A DNA stretch of 64,000 nucleotides, from positions 1 through 64,000 of the forward strand of contig MOWL01000001.1 of NCBI GenBank assembly GCA_002110485.1. Reading direction: 5' to 3'. The DNA is from Emergomyces orientalis. Lineage: Eukaryota > Ascomycota > Eurotiomycetes > Onygenales > Ajellomycetaceae. Both the position numbers and the translations under genes were made by a program. A model generated the notes under the pieces. It was not told the DNA's origin. It searched no databases and saw only the letters and a list, made by a program, of their open reading frames with translations. Positions 20,049 to 31,187 of this stretch are shown piece by piece. The stretch's first letter is position 1. The number at the start of each line of letters is the position of its first letter.

Positions 20049-21480
20049 ATGGCAATTGCCTGGATACTATCGAGACGTATCGTCCCCTTGAGGAGCATCT
20101 TACGGCTTTGGCCTACTCATCCAGACAAGAGTCAGATGGACCAGCCCCTGTATATTTCCCCCATTGACGCGGAGCCACTTCATTGCTACCGAAAAGGTGG
20201 TTACCACCCAGTTGCCTTGGGAGAATACCTGAAAGCTGGAAGGTATAAAGTGCTACATAAACTAGGATGGGGAGGTTACTCGACAGTTTGGGCGGCGAGA
20301 GATCAAAGGTTGTACAAAATTGTGTGACTCTTGGTAGTTCTAGCTAATGAGAAGTTGCCTGTTTGCAGGGAAGATGTTTATGTTGCTGTCAAAATTTCTG
20401 TTGCAGAAAGGGACCATGGTGGAGAGACGCGAGAGCTCCAAATCATGAAGAAGTTGGCATCTCATCACTTTTGTCTGAAACATATGTTGCACATGCTTGA
20501 TGACTTCAATCTAGAGGGCCCAAATGGATCTCATAAATGCCTAGTTTATGAGCTTCTGGGGCCTAATATTCCAGACACAATTGATGCACACTTTCCTGAT
20601 GGGAGACTCCCTGGGAAGCTCGCCAAAGTCATTGCGAAGCAGAGCCTTATTGGGCTTGATAGCTTGCACCAACAGAATATTGGACATGGAGGTAGGTCAC
20701 TCTCTTGGGGATATTTTGAATAATTCTCACCTAGTATAGATCTGCATACCCGCAATTTGGTCTTCACTATGCCTTACATGGACAATGTAACCGAAGAGGG
20801 GTTTACTGAGATGCTAGGAAAACCAGAAATTGGTTATGTCCGAAGGAGCGATGGGAAAGACCTGGAGCCTGGCATACCCGAATATATCGTTAAACCTACC
20901 TCATATCGGACTCATTCTTGGAATTCGGCACAGTCAATCAAAATAATCGACTTCGGGGAATCATTTTTACCCACTGCAGTTCCTCAAACACTACACACAC
21001 CTCTAGCTGTTCGGGCACCTGAAGTGATATTTCAAGATCGCATTGATTATCGTGTTGACTTGTGGAGCATGGGATGCATGGTGGGTGAAATCATCCGAGG
21101 CTAAACGCTATACAACAGTAAACTGATAGGTATGACAGCTCTTTGAACTTTTCACGGGCCAGCCGCCTTTCGACACCTTCTTGATAACGCCCACAATTCT
21201 TGTTGGCCAAATGCGAGAGATGGCAAGCGATGACCTACCTGAAAGATGGCAAGGGATATGGGATACAATGAACGCAGGGGACTGCAGAGCCACAGAAAAC
21301 ACCGGGCCCAGCTTGCAGGAATGGCTGGAAGAAGTGTACTTTGAAGGCCTGGAGAGTCCCGATCTCACAAGAGAGGACATAGTGAGGCTGGGGCAAATCA
21401 TTGGAAGGTTATTGCAGTTTGAGCCGTCTGCACGAGCGTCAGCGAGACAAGTTCTAGATGACCCTTGGTTTAATGAGTGA
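20049..21480 (+). CDS. SRPK-like serine/threonine protein kinase, 421 aa, four exons
   Basis: Exons 20049-20308, 20369-20691, 20740-21080 and 21139-21480; introns 60, 48 and 58 nt; 422 codons including the stop. Kinase features are complete: glycine loop GWGGYS (73-78), Lys in VAVK (K95), catalytic loop HGDLHTRN (D195, N200), IIDFGES (D265), an APEVIF motif, DLWSMGCM, and LFELFTGQPPF joined across intron 3. The split kinase lobe and the LFELFTGQP motif mark the SR-protein kinase (Sky1/Dsk1) family, which has many lineage-specific fungal members. All catalytic residues are present, so it is probably active. The N-terminus (MAIAWILSRRIVPLRSILRL) is basic and hydrophobic and could target mitochondria. 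Members of the repeated small-gene family lie on both sides. Confidence 0.88.
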
Positions 21481-22264
21481 GTAGCCCACGACAAACAATC
21501 ATTATGTCGAGAGTGTGCGTGGGAAACTCGTTCTCAATCAAGACTGTACCTAGCAACTTTCTGAAACCCCTTTGATTTGGGGTTCAGAAGAAGAAGTAAT
21601 CGATCTGTGGGCGATCTGCTGCAGAGCATCGTTAGACCTGCGGGCAAAATGTGCCTGCTAAGGATCCGCAGGGATCGATCGATGGTTGGGCTAAGCGAAC
21701 AGTTAGAAACGAGAGCAGGTTTAGTGCTTTGGCGAATACGTTGAAACAGCGGTCCCATGACTTCGCCAGCCAGCTAGCCAGCTCTGCTGACCGTCGACTA
21801 GGCACCAATGTGTGATGTGGATCAAATGGTCCCCAGCTGGCTGCGACCTCGACTGGTGTGCATGGGCGACGAAAAATTTATTGGGGGTTGGGGGAAATTG
21901 GGGAGAAAGTCCTCTTGCAAATGAGTGAAAGTCATGTAGTTATAAAGGGGGCAATCGTAAGAAGTAGAATCATGTATTCTGCCAATTAAATTTGAACACT
22001 AAATATCTTAAATGGCCGGAGCCAAAGGCATTGTTGGTTTCTAGAAGCTTTTTAACGCACACATGCCGGCACCATAGTGAACTCCCACCGAGAAGTAGCC
22101 ATATGACCTTTACCCATGAGCACCACAAGGGAGTAGTTCGTTTCGATTCGCAGATGCACAGTACATGGCCGGCTAACAACCATAGCAAGAATTGAACCAA
22201 CGGGGCCTGTCTAATTATCGGATTCCCCTTCCTTCCATTCATTGTACTCATTCTTGCTGAACGG
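21481..22264. other. intergenic, no gene seen
   Basis: No domain-bearing frame. Normal composition. Confidence 0.5.
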
Positions 22265-22555
22265 TTAGCAATAAAGCCCACTGGATATGGAAATAATGCT
22301 TACCGGCACTCCAATGTTCCGCGCTGCATTCCGATCTTCTCTCGCAGAGGCCCGTGGATCGGCAGCATCACATCGTTCTTTACTCCCCCTTTCTATCATC
22401 TCAAGTACCGTGGTAATTCCCTCAAGTATTTCAATCATTTCGAGCGCCTGGCTATGGATCTCCATGATTTCGTCTCGACGAGACGTATTGCCGCCGCCCT
22501 TGATGTCCGAGGCGGTTGATGAAGATCTTCGCGCGCCATGATTGGCATTCGGCAT
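22265..22555 (-). CDS. repeated small-gene family, copy 2 (96 aa)
   Basis: Starts MPNANHGARRSSSTASDIKG and contains DEIMEIHSQALEMIEILEG and ERGSKERCDAADPRASARED, matching copy 1 at 18,509-18,964. The frame stays open upstream of this Met to 22,954, but similarity begins just before it, so this start is preferred. The core is predicted to be helical. Same strand as copy 1, with the SRPK-like gene on the opposite strand between them. Function unknown. Confidence 0.45.
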   Translation of the reverse strand: MPNANHGARRSSSTASDIKGGGNTSRRDEIMEIHSQALEMIEILEGITTVLEMIERGSKERCDAADPRASAREDRNAARNIGVPVSIISISSGLYC

Positions 22556-23054
22556 TGCGGTGAATGCTTTAAAACTTCCTCTTGCAGGTGAGAAGAGCGA
22601 CGGGGTTTCTGCTGAGATACGAATTTCCTGTCGATTTGCGGTGTATGATATATTACGGTTTAAGAATATACATATAGATACCCAGAACCTAGGAGAACTG
22701 AGGAGGCTTTTATACGTCTCTCCGGACCTTGACAAAATAGACGAATGGAAATGGGTCGAAGAAAAACACAAAAGTGAGAGGCAAAGAAAGGAGGGGGAAG
22801 AGCAAGCAGACAAAGACACAGACAAAGGAACACACACAAAGAAAGTACCATACCATGGGTGTAGGCATGATAGACCTTTGGGCTGGAATGTGATAGGCGA
22901 TGTCAAATGGAGCTTGTGGGCCGGAATCAAATATTCCAAGCAAGCAAAGATCAAACAAAGAGATCCAAAGCAAATGAGGAGACAGTCAAGACAGGCAAAA
23001 TACGGAACAAGTCAGAACCAAAATTGATATTGGCATGTTACACAGACAAAGATT
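22556..23054. other. intergenic, no gene supported
   Basis: Open frames exist on both strands (22,542-23,027 plus; 22,660-22,973 minus) but look like low-complexity Lys/Glu or Cys/Leu-rich shadows of a purine-rich stretch at 22,740-22,850. Confidence 0.45.
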
Positions 23055-24245
23055 CTAATCAATTGATTTTGATTTTTCAATCTTGCGCCCACCGCCCCTG
23101 TGCGATCTCCTTTTCTGCTTGAAACGCATGCGGCCCGCCAGGGTAGTTAGTGAAGGCCGCTCGTCCTTCCACTCTGCATGGAATTTTTTGACCAGCTCCT
23201 CACAGCCCGGGATCAGATCGCTCTGTGGTTGCCAAGTAGGCCACCAAGCGACACGATACTCCAGAATTGGCTTGCCCTCCCGCACGCGGATCCGGGAATC
23301 CAGTATCTTTTTGACCAGCCACTCCTCCCGTGTCGCACCGGCGTGGCCAACCGAGACTTGAGGCCGACCCCCTGGATGTGGAGAGACATCGTCGTGGGGT
23401 GCGTCGGCGGAAGTGCCCCCTTCATCCACGGTAAGAAGGGGAGGGGTTTCTGCATGCGGAAGATCAGCGGGAGAACACGGGACGGCAATTGAAGCTGGGA
23501 AGCTGACCTGGAACTTCTAGGGGAGTCAACGAGGCTCCACCATCATCCACCATCCTGTCTAGTTGGTCACCATGATCGGTGGGCGCATGAGACGCAGGCA
23601 GCTGTAGCGAGGGAGTCTGTCCACCTGCAAACTCGCTTTTGGGTTCACCACCGCGGCCTATCTCCGCCGAAGCATATACCACAATGGGGCCATCTGAAAT
23701 AGGGTCGAGGTTAGCGGATCGAAAAGATGTATCGTGAGCAAGTCAAGAGACGGACCTCTACACCCACCCGACCGGCATGTGCGAGAACCGGCTTCAGTGA
23801 CACTTTCCAGAGTCATATCCACCTCGACAGGCATACCAAGGCGGTCGCTGGAAAAACCGCTCATCGACTTGGAGGGGATGGTGGGGCGCTCGTCGGCATT
23901 TCTGCAGTTCCTACCGAGTGGTTGGCCCCGGTCGTCCGACGAGATCTCCTCCAAAAGCCTGTCAAACTCATTTTCTGGAGTTTCGGGTGGCTGGGACCGT
24001 TGGGCTGCAGGGCGAGAAGAGATGGGAGATGTAACAGAGGGGTGCAAGCGGGGAGGCAAAGGGTATCTGAGTTGCTGCGAGGGACATAATAGGGGAGTGA
24101 AAGTGTCGGTGGTGGGATTGGGTCTACGTGCTGGGGGTTTAGGGAGCGTGGGGAGTGTGGGGAGTTTCGGGCTTTGCAGCTCGGGTGCACTCCTGGGATT
24201 TGGAGGCTGATAGAATTGGATCTTGTCCATGGTGATTGCGGCCAT
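23055..24245 (-). CDS. chromodomain protein, 356 aa, three exons
   Basis: Exons 24245-23756, 23693-23508 and 23449-23055. Intron 1 has donor GTCCGT, branch GCTAAC and acceptor TTTCAG; intron 2 ends GCATGCAG. Total 357 codons including the stop, all in frame. Residues 1-260 are Pro/Ser-rich and disordered with a short acidic helix (NEFDRLLEEISSDDRG). A chromodomain follows at about 266-322: EEWLVKKILDSRI, then LEYRVAWWPTWQP and DLIPGCEELVKKFHAEW, including the aromatic W residues expected of the methyl-lysine cage. The tail is basic. Chromodomains read histone H3 methyl-lysine; here it is alone, without the SET, chromoshadow or integrase domains of the usual partners, so it may be a reader or a domesticated retrotransposon tail. 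The start at 24245 was chosen for its good context (AACCATGG); an upstream in-frame Met is at 24380. Confidence 0.7.
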
Positions 24246-26060
24246 GGTTTTGCTGTCTGATTTCGTGTTTCGGGGAAGCCTTGATTCTCGTTCTGCGATG
24301 CGTGCTTTGCGAGGGGAAAATCCAGCGCTTTTATAGACAACTGGAAAAGCTCCTCCATCAGCGGAGGGTCCAGAGCTCATGAAAGTCTCGGTGGATAGGC
24401 CCCAGCATCTTCGAAAAACGCCTTGCCTCCTCTTAATACCGGGAACCAGCTGCAAAACCGTAATCGACCGCCATGCAACACACGAATGTAACGTTCGAGC
24501 CAGGGTTCCTCTAGGTCTGAGATAAGGACCATCGAAAATTCACCGTCAACCACACACCCAGAAACGAGCCAGACAAGCCTGCGTAATCCAACGAGAACGA
24601 ACGCAAATTGGCCATGGCGAGGAAGAATCATCGACGAATGAAGTAGGGAATATCAGGCACAATGCGCTGGGCGCCGACGCCGTTGGATCATGCAGGAGGC
24701 CCCGTCTCACCGTCACACGATCACTGCGCTCCCGGCTCCCCCGGGCTCCCTCGACCCCTCAGCTGCAAGCAGCTCAGGGTCAAATCTGCCGACGTCCCTC
24801 GCCAATCACCAGAGTCGTGGGCCAGGGCGTGGCACACAATGCGAGGACGGAATACCGTGCTCGAGTACAAGGCTCCCAGGGCCAACATTTCAGAGCAGCC
24901 AATACAATCATCGATGCCAGCCGGAGGCTCGGTGAAGGCGGTATTCTGCGCCCACACCCTCCCACGCCACCTAGTAGCGTCCTGTCATGTTCCTCGTAAT
25001 CTCGCTACGTCGCAAGGAGGGGAAGGCTCCTCAGGTGCACGTAATCTCAAATTTCGCCGGCATGAGGGATTTTTGCTATTGGCCAAGAGCACAAGGAGCA
25101 TGCACCCGTAATTGTACAAACAAGCCTCCCATGGTACATCCCAGTGTCCAGCTGAGTGTCGCTACGCCGCGAGCGGGATGCTGGACCCTAGCAATCTCGG
25201 GTTTCGCCGTCGTGAGGGATTTTCGCCATTGGTCTACTCAACGGCATAACGGGGCTGCGCCGGCAATCGCAGGCGCACCCCTCCCCACGTTGCACCGCAG
25301 TGTTCAGCCCAATCTCGCTAAGCCGTCGGCAGGATGTTGCATCCACGCAATCTCGGGTTCCGCCGACATGAGGGATTTTCGCCATTGGTCAATGGCATAA
25401 TACGCACGCACCGAATCGTAGTCCAAACGGAAAGAGGAGGAGAAGGGTGAAGGAAATGTGAATGTAGCGCAGGAGTAACACGGTAAGCCAGAGCAGAGGG
25501 ACCGAAAGAGAAGATGTTGATGGGCAAGAGAGACACAAAAAAGTGGGCGAGAAAAATATCCGGCGAGTAGCGCCTATTGTCCTCGAGAAACGGAGTGGTG
25601 TAATTGTGATCTTTAGATCTACATGGCCTTCCAAGAAGGTTGACAAAAGGCGAAGGGTCGGGGCCGCAGGGGAGGTTTGGAAATGGATGGAGGGGGGGAT
25701 GGGGGGGGGGGTGCGATGGCGAAACGGTCCGGCAGGGGAGATCGGCAGATATCCCCTTTGGTGGTGCGGCAGGCTGAGAAGGGGGGAAGAGGGGAAGGGA
25801 GATGGGGATGGAGAAGAGTGAGACGAGGAGGAAAATTGGGAAGGCGGAAGGTGCGTGGGCGAAGAGGGAAAAGGAGCGATCTTATATAGATTTTTGGAGC
25901 GAGTCCGAACGAGTCGATGATGTAACTCCAAGCGGCGAGGTCGAGGGGCGCCAAACCCGAAGAGGCGACGGCAGGACCGACGCGGCCAATGGATGGGGTC
26001 GGCGGATCCAGGCTAGGCCCGTTCGGGAAGCGCAGCGAGGGTGCAGGCCAGGTGTGGCCG
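24246..26060. other. GC-rich intergenic DNA with three diverged repeat units
   Basis: No gene is supported. Many overlapping frames on both strands are caused by GC-rich composition. It contains three related units of about 95 bp spaced about 155 bp apart (24,995-25,390) and a G-rich stretch (25,680-25,820). It ends abruptly at the AT-rich isochore near 26,061. Confidence 0.6.
25014..25388 (+). repeat. three diverged direct repeats, about 155-bp spacing
   Basis: Each unit has a part like CTCGCTA-GCCG, then about 30 bp, then AATCTCGGGTTTCGCC and GAGGGATTTTCGCCATTGG. Copies end near 25,083, 25,232 and 25,388. The first is the most diverged (TTTTTGCTATTGG); the second and third are about 80-90 percent identical. 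Confidence 0.7.
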
Positions 26061-26627
26061 TGTACTCACCGTCTGAATGTTTACTAAGTATTCTGAAATG
26101 TTGATTCTCATGTATAGTTCTGAGAAAAATCAGAGTGCCTCTTAATGTATATTCTTGATAAGAAGTCAGAGAAGTTTGTCTGTCAGAGCTGAAGTATATT
26201 ATAGTTTATCAAGTAATATTTCAGAAGAGACAGAGAGAGCTGAGATGTTGAAAAGAGCTGAAATGTCAGAGAGAGTTAAAATATCAAAAATAATTTGTAA
26301 AGAGAGTATCTTAATTAGAAAAGCACAGATTGTGCTGTGTGCTGTTTTGTTCTGACTAATTAATATCTTCAGGTCTAGAAGTCAGTGTTCATGATTGATT
26401 CAGTGAGTGTCTGCTGTGTTGAAAGGCATATTCTGTTCTTATCATGAGAAAGTGTCTGTCATAAAGTTCTGACTATTAAAGTGATAGTGTATTATGAAGT
26501 GAAAGTGACTCAGTAGTTCAGATCATCATATCTGTTGTTCTGTTAGCTTACAAGTAGTCATGAAGTGCTTGAAATTCTTATAATTCATGATTATTTTGAA
26601 TTTAAGTACACTGTGAAGTTCAGAATC

Positions 26628-26852
26628 TCATTCTTTTAGACAGTATATAATCACAAGAAGTTTCTTATCATAGATCTCATAGTTGCACTCAGCAGAGTTC
26701 ATTTTCTTGAACATGAAGATGCATGATTGTAGAACATCTTCATTATCATACTGTAGTATAGCTTCACCAGTAACATAATCAGTGGAGTCGGCTTCTACAA
26801 CTGTATCATGATCAGAGTCAAATATTATTAACAAGAGTGTGCTGATGAACAT
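26628..26852 (-). pseudogene. gypsy RT/RNase H junction, best preserved frame
   Basis: 74 open codons containing LLIIFDSDHDTVVEADSTDY and MNSAECNYEIYDKKLLVII, the RT-RNase H tether and first RNase H strand of Ty3/gypsy Pol. It is flanked by stops in the same frame on both sides. Confidence 0.85.
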
Positions 26853-28519
26853 CTTCTTTATATATATGAAGACAGCATCAGCATCTGCTGATCAGTGAAA
26901 CACTGAATCCTTTCTAGTTAATTCAGTGAGTGATCAGGTGATATCTGAGAAGTTTTGTATGAACTGTTGATAGAAGTTAATAAATCTGATAAAACTATGC
27001 ATGTTTTTCACAGTTCATGAAGTCTCTCATTCAAGAATGACAGAGATTTTCTCAGAATTCATTCAAATATCTTTGCTAGCTTCTATGATGAAATCTAGAT
27101 ATTTCATAATCTTAACTTCAAAGTTGCATTTATTAATGTCTATTGATAAGCCTGCTTTTCAAAGTTATTATATAATTTTTTGTATGTGTTCTTGGTGTTC
27201 TCTTCAGAAACTGTCAGTGAAGATGAGAATATCATTTAAATAGATAGATACAAATTTATCAAGAAAGTCTTATAATACTCAGTTAATATACTTCTGAAAC
27301 ATACTTGAGGTGTTAGCTAGTTCAAAGAGTGTGACTACTCATTTGAAGAGACTGTATTATGTCTGAAATACTGTTAATCACTTATTATCTTCTGTGATGC
27401 AGATCTTGTGAAAGACAGCAACAATATTCAATTTCATGAATTATTGAGCATGTCTGATACAAGTGAGAGTTTCATTGATAAGTGATAGTAAATAACAGTT
27501 TTTCTTTGTAAAATAATTTAATTCTCAGTAGTCTACACAGAATTGAAGTTCTCTGCCTGGTTTCTTTACAAAGAGAATTAAGACTGTGACAGATAAGTTA
27601 CTAACTTATATAAACTCTTTATCTAGTAGATTATTAAGAATTTTATAAAGAAAGAGAAGTTCATCTCAGAATATACTATAAAAAGAGTTTCAAGAAAGTT
27701 TGAAATTCTTGTCATTTTTCTTCTCAAGCTTAATTCAGTAATCTATTTCTGATTCTCATAGAGATGGTAGATTCTCAGCATTATCTTGTCAGAAGATATC
27801 TAGATATTTGTGATACTGCTGTGAAAGCTTTGTGAGAGAGTCTGTTTATATCATACAAACAAGTTTATCAAGAACTTTTTTAATATCTGTCAAGCTAGCA
27901 GAGTATATTACTACATGGTTCTGCTGTCTGTGATTTTGTTGAGAGTTCTTTCAGAGAAGTTTATAAATATTAGCAGAAATTTATGTAAAATTCATAGTAT
28001 TATAAACATCATTTTCATGCACATGATTATTATTAGAGAAAATGACACTTCTGTTCTGTGTGTTCAGTAAGACATCTTCCTCAGATAGTCAGACAAGTTC
28101 TAGCATGAGATCATAGTCAAGATTATCAACTTTATATATATAAGTATTCTTGTGTTAATGTTCTTCAATATCTATATCTAGTTTTATTATATAACAGGTG
28201 CAGACATCTCTAGAGCTGTTGAACTCTGCAAGAAGGTGAGATTTCAGTAAAAGAATATACTGAAGATTACAGAGTTTTATAACTGAAGATTTAATTATTG
28301 TGTAATGACATAGATCACTGTCTATCATGATATTCATATTATATATGCTATTTATCACAGTAGATACAAGAATCATGTTCATTGTCATCTTTTCTTCAAA
28401 TTATTATTATTCAATCTCTTTGAACTTCTGTTTACAAGTTTTCACAAAAGCTAGTCTTTTCTCTGCTTGAATTCTTCAGTCAGAGTGTCTTTATAGCTGT
28501 TGTCTGAATCTTCTTCCAC

Positions 28520-28915
28520 TATGGTGTTGAAGTGGAATAAGGGGTTGTGCGCTTTTGGCGGCACGTGGGCAGGAGCAGCGGGATCGTAAGGAGGTTGGTA
28601 AGTTCGCCGTGTATACAATATTCTATTCAATGAGCTATCCAAATAGCAATACAAAAGAACATGTAGGAGATTCAAATATAGAAGAAGAACAAGCAATCAA
28701 TCACATATCAAATCACACAATCAAAAAGGAGCAATCTCACTGCTCTGCGTACAATCAATCTTCGCCGAATCCACACATGTGTCAAAGGATAATGGGAATA
28801 TGAGGCAGCCATGCCAAACAAATATATGAGGCGGTCTCGGCGAAAAGTAATACCACGCCGAGATTCCCCACCACAGTGTGATTGGCATGAATTGCTGGCA
28901 ACAGTCTATTCATTG
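28520..28915. other. island of normal composition inside the isochore
   Basis: About 400 bp with CG and CC/GG dinucleotides intact. Its left end is open on the minus strand (PYDPAAPAHVPPKAHNPLF) and that frame continues leftwards into mutated DNA. It ends where an LTR-like TGTGACGGG begins. It is probably an insertion or segment that was not recognised as repeated. Confidence 0.45.
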
Positions 28916-29150
28916 TGTGACGGGAGAGATAAGCAGCGCAGCAGTCAGAGACAATGTGATCTGATCAGTTGCAGTTAATGCAAATTTCTTGTTGACATCA
29001 GTCAGCTGCATCTTCAGAAGCAATTTCTGAGACTCAGAAGTCTGTTCAGACTGCAGAGACTCTTGCTTGTGTGTAAGTATTGAAGTTTACTCAGTTCATG
29101 ACATTCACATTGTTCTTTGAAGCAGGCGTGTTGGCAGCAGGGGTGTAACA
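28916..29150 (+). repeat. LTR-like sequence, 235 bp (TGTGAC...TGTAACA)
   Basis: Starts TGTGACGGG and ends GGGGTGTAACA, with TGT/ACA ends. Its start matches the minus-strand start of the LTR at 30,534-30,240. No target-site duplication is visible (cattg to the left, tttcc to the right), so it may be part of a nested element. Confidence 0.4.
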
Positions 29151-30239
29151 TTTCCTGTCACCAGCTTGTATGCTTTTGAGCTTGATAAGACAGTTATCTA
29201 AGATTCAAAGTTGTATACAAAAAGTTTCATATATTGAAGCTTCTTCAACACTAACTAGAGCTTGCAGTATTTCAAATGCTAGAGTTTTCTTTAATATACT
29301 GATCTTCATTTAATTCTTTCATTGTTGACCACCTGCTTCTAGGATCTTGGTGTCAAAGTCAGGGATGAATGTCATGAAAGAGATATTTCTTTAGCAGATA
29401 CTCTGCAATCAGTCTAATACTTTCTGTTGCGCGGTGATATTTTTGAATAGAACATCAAGATATTTAATGACATTGTCTGAAGTATATAGTACTGATTCAC
29501 ATGTCTTTATTCAGAGATAGAACTTTTGTTTAACATGATCTTTCAGTCAGCTGTTGATATATCAATCTTGATTGATTAATGAGCTGATAATGTCTCTGTC
29601 TATATTTAGTTTCATGAGCATATCTAGTCTCCATGATGAATAGAGAGTGAGGTCAAAAGCATTAAAATATACAGAAGTATCAAGACACTTCTTTGATGAT
29701 CATGCTGCATGCGAAGGATTTATTATTGACTCAGTCAGTATTAAAACTGTAGTTTCAACAGAAGTTTCTTATTGAATCAACAAGTGTTGGATTTCTTCAT
29801 ACTGATGTTGCTGTTGTTGATGACTAGCATGCATATCAGTCATCTGTTGCTGCTGCAGCTTCAACATTGTTCAAAGTCATGATGACATCTTGATGAAGTT
29901 CACCATTGAGGGTTCACCTGCATTGTCAGCAGACATGATTGCTTCAAATATTGAAACTAGAAGTTCCATCTCTGTGTTAAGAAATTTATTGAGTTCAGAG
30001 AAAGTGTATTTATACAAAAACTTTATATATCTGAAATATCAGAACTCTCAGATCTTTTGCTGATATATCTCTTTCATGAGATCTAGTTGCAGAGTCAAGA
30101 TAATTAATAAGCAAGCTTCTTCTATCTAGTAGAGATCTGATGACTGCTAGCTAGTTATCTTTTTTATTTTTTATATGTTGTTATGCATTCAGATAATTGA
30201 ATAATCATTTCTCATAAGAATACAATGAATGTTTTCTAA

Positions 30240-30534
30240 GTGTAACAGATCTACACTGAAGAGCTTGGCACTAATATAGATTTTATATAACAAAATAGAA
30301 AACATTAAGAAAAGAAGAGAAAAGAAAGAGAAATTCATTGAAAACAGAGATTTATATGTGTATGCAGTGAAGCTCTGAGTGAAGCTCTGAACAGAAGAAT
30401 AGAAGCTCTGATAAGAGAGTTAGTTCAGGAATTGAAGCTTTTGGAGTGGAGAAACCATGGAGTGTACGCTTTTGAAGATGTAGCAAGGGCGTAGCGGAAT
30501 GGTCTATTAATCGGGCGTAGCCCGTCACACTCAG
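30240..30534 (-). repeat. putative 5' LTR of the minus-strand gypsy element, 295 bp
   Basis: On the minus strand it starts TGTGACGGGCTACGCCCG at 30,534 and ends GTTACA at 30,240. The last 60 bp of plus-strand sequence keep normal composition and the rest is AT-rich. The gag-like relic lies directly downstream on the same strand. Confidence 0.5.
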
Positions 30535-30559
30535 TAATTACTGATATAAACTCATTTTT

Positions 30560-31185
30560 CTTACTGCATAAATATAATTTAAACTTGCTTTAGCTGAAAA
30601 AGAATACTTCAGTCTCTGAGAGTTTTCAAAACTTAATTAAATAAGCAGAATTAATTCTAGTAAAACTAAAAAATATAGTAATCTGAGTTCAGACTTCAAT
30701 GACAAAGGCTCAGCAGAAACAAGAACTTCAGACTAATCATCATCAAGATACTGTCTCAGAATACAGAGTTAATAACACTGTCTGATTGAATTTAAAGAAT
30801 ATGTCTACACTTCAGTCTTCAAAGAAGCTGAATATTCAAAACAGAAAGTTTAAGATAATAAAGAGAATTAACTCTCATATCTATCAATTAAATATATTAT
30901 CTGAAATTCATAATGTTTTTCATGTGAATTTACTTTGTTTCACTGCTGAAAATCTACTGTCATTTCAAATCTGTTATGAATTTCAATCACTGATCATAGA
31001 TGTTGATGGGCATGAGAAGTACTATATTAAGAAAATTCTTAAGAAAAAAATTAAATACTGTCAGAAGCATTATCTAATTAAATGAGTGAACTGAACTGCT
31101 TTTATCTGAATAAAGATATTTCTAATAAAGAAGACTCAGACTCTCAATAACTATCTGCAGAGAATCATGAAAGAGAAGAAAAAAG
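30560..31185 (+). mobile_element. Ty3/gypsy fragment, plus strand: integrase end and chromodomain
   Basis: The frame 30,786-31,085 reads RINSHIYQLNILSEIHNVFHVNLL, the conserved post-integrase segment, then DGHEKYYIKKILKKKIKYCQ and a KW.N-type end, matching the C-terminal chromodomain of chromoviruses. This is the opposite orientation to the element on its left, so at least two elements are nested. A purine-rich tract (AGAGAAGAAAAAAGA) at about 31,170-31,184 precedes the LTR-like arm. Confidence 0.75.
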
Positions 31186-31187
31186 AT

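Larger units (their letters stand above)
26080..30534 (-). mobile_element. degenerate Ty3/gypsy retrotransposon, minus strand
   Basis: Read on the minus strand, right to left: a putative 5' LTR (30,534-30,240); a gag-like segment (about 29,960-29,480; FDLTLYSSWRLDMLMKLNID); reverse transcriptase (about 27,680-27,190; LFVKKPGRELQFCVDY and the catalytic box as YLNDILIF, where YLDD is expected); then VEADSTDYVTGEAILQYD and RNase H to about 26,100 (NFKHFMTTCKLTEQQI). Stops interrupt all parts, mostly where Trp or Gln codons are expected. Integrase is missing on the left, where normal DNA starts abruptly, so the element is truncated. The order RT then RNase H marks Ty3/gypsy. Confidence 0.85.

Noticed and set aside
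22542..23027. 161-codon plus frame opposite the repeated-gene copy
   Set aside because: Low-complexity Lys/Glu text over a purine tract; the conserved signal is on the minus strand.
25389..26104. Open frames up to 180 codons on both strands
   Set aside because: GC-rich and purine-biased DNA gives long frames in several phases at once; Ser/Pro or Gly/Arg text without domains.
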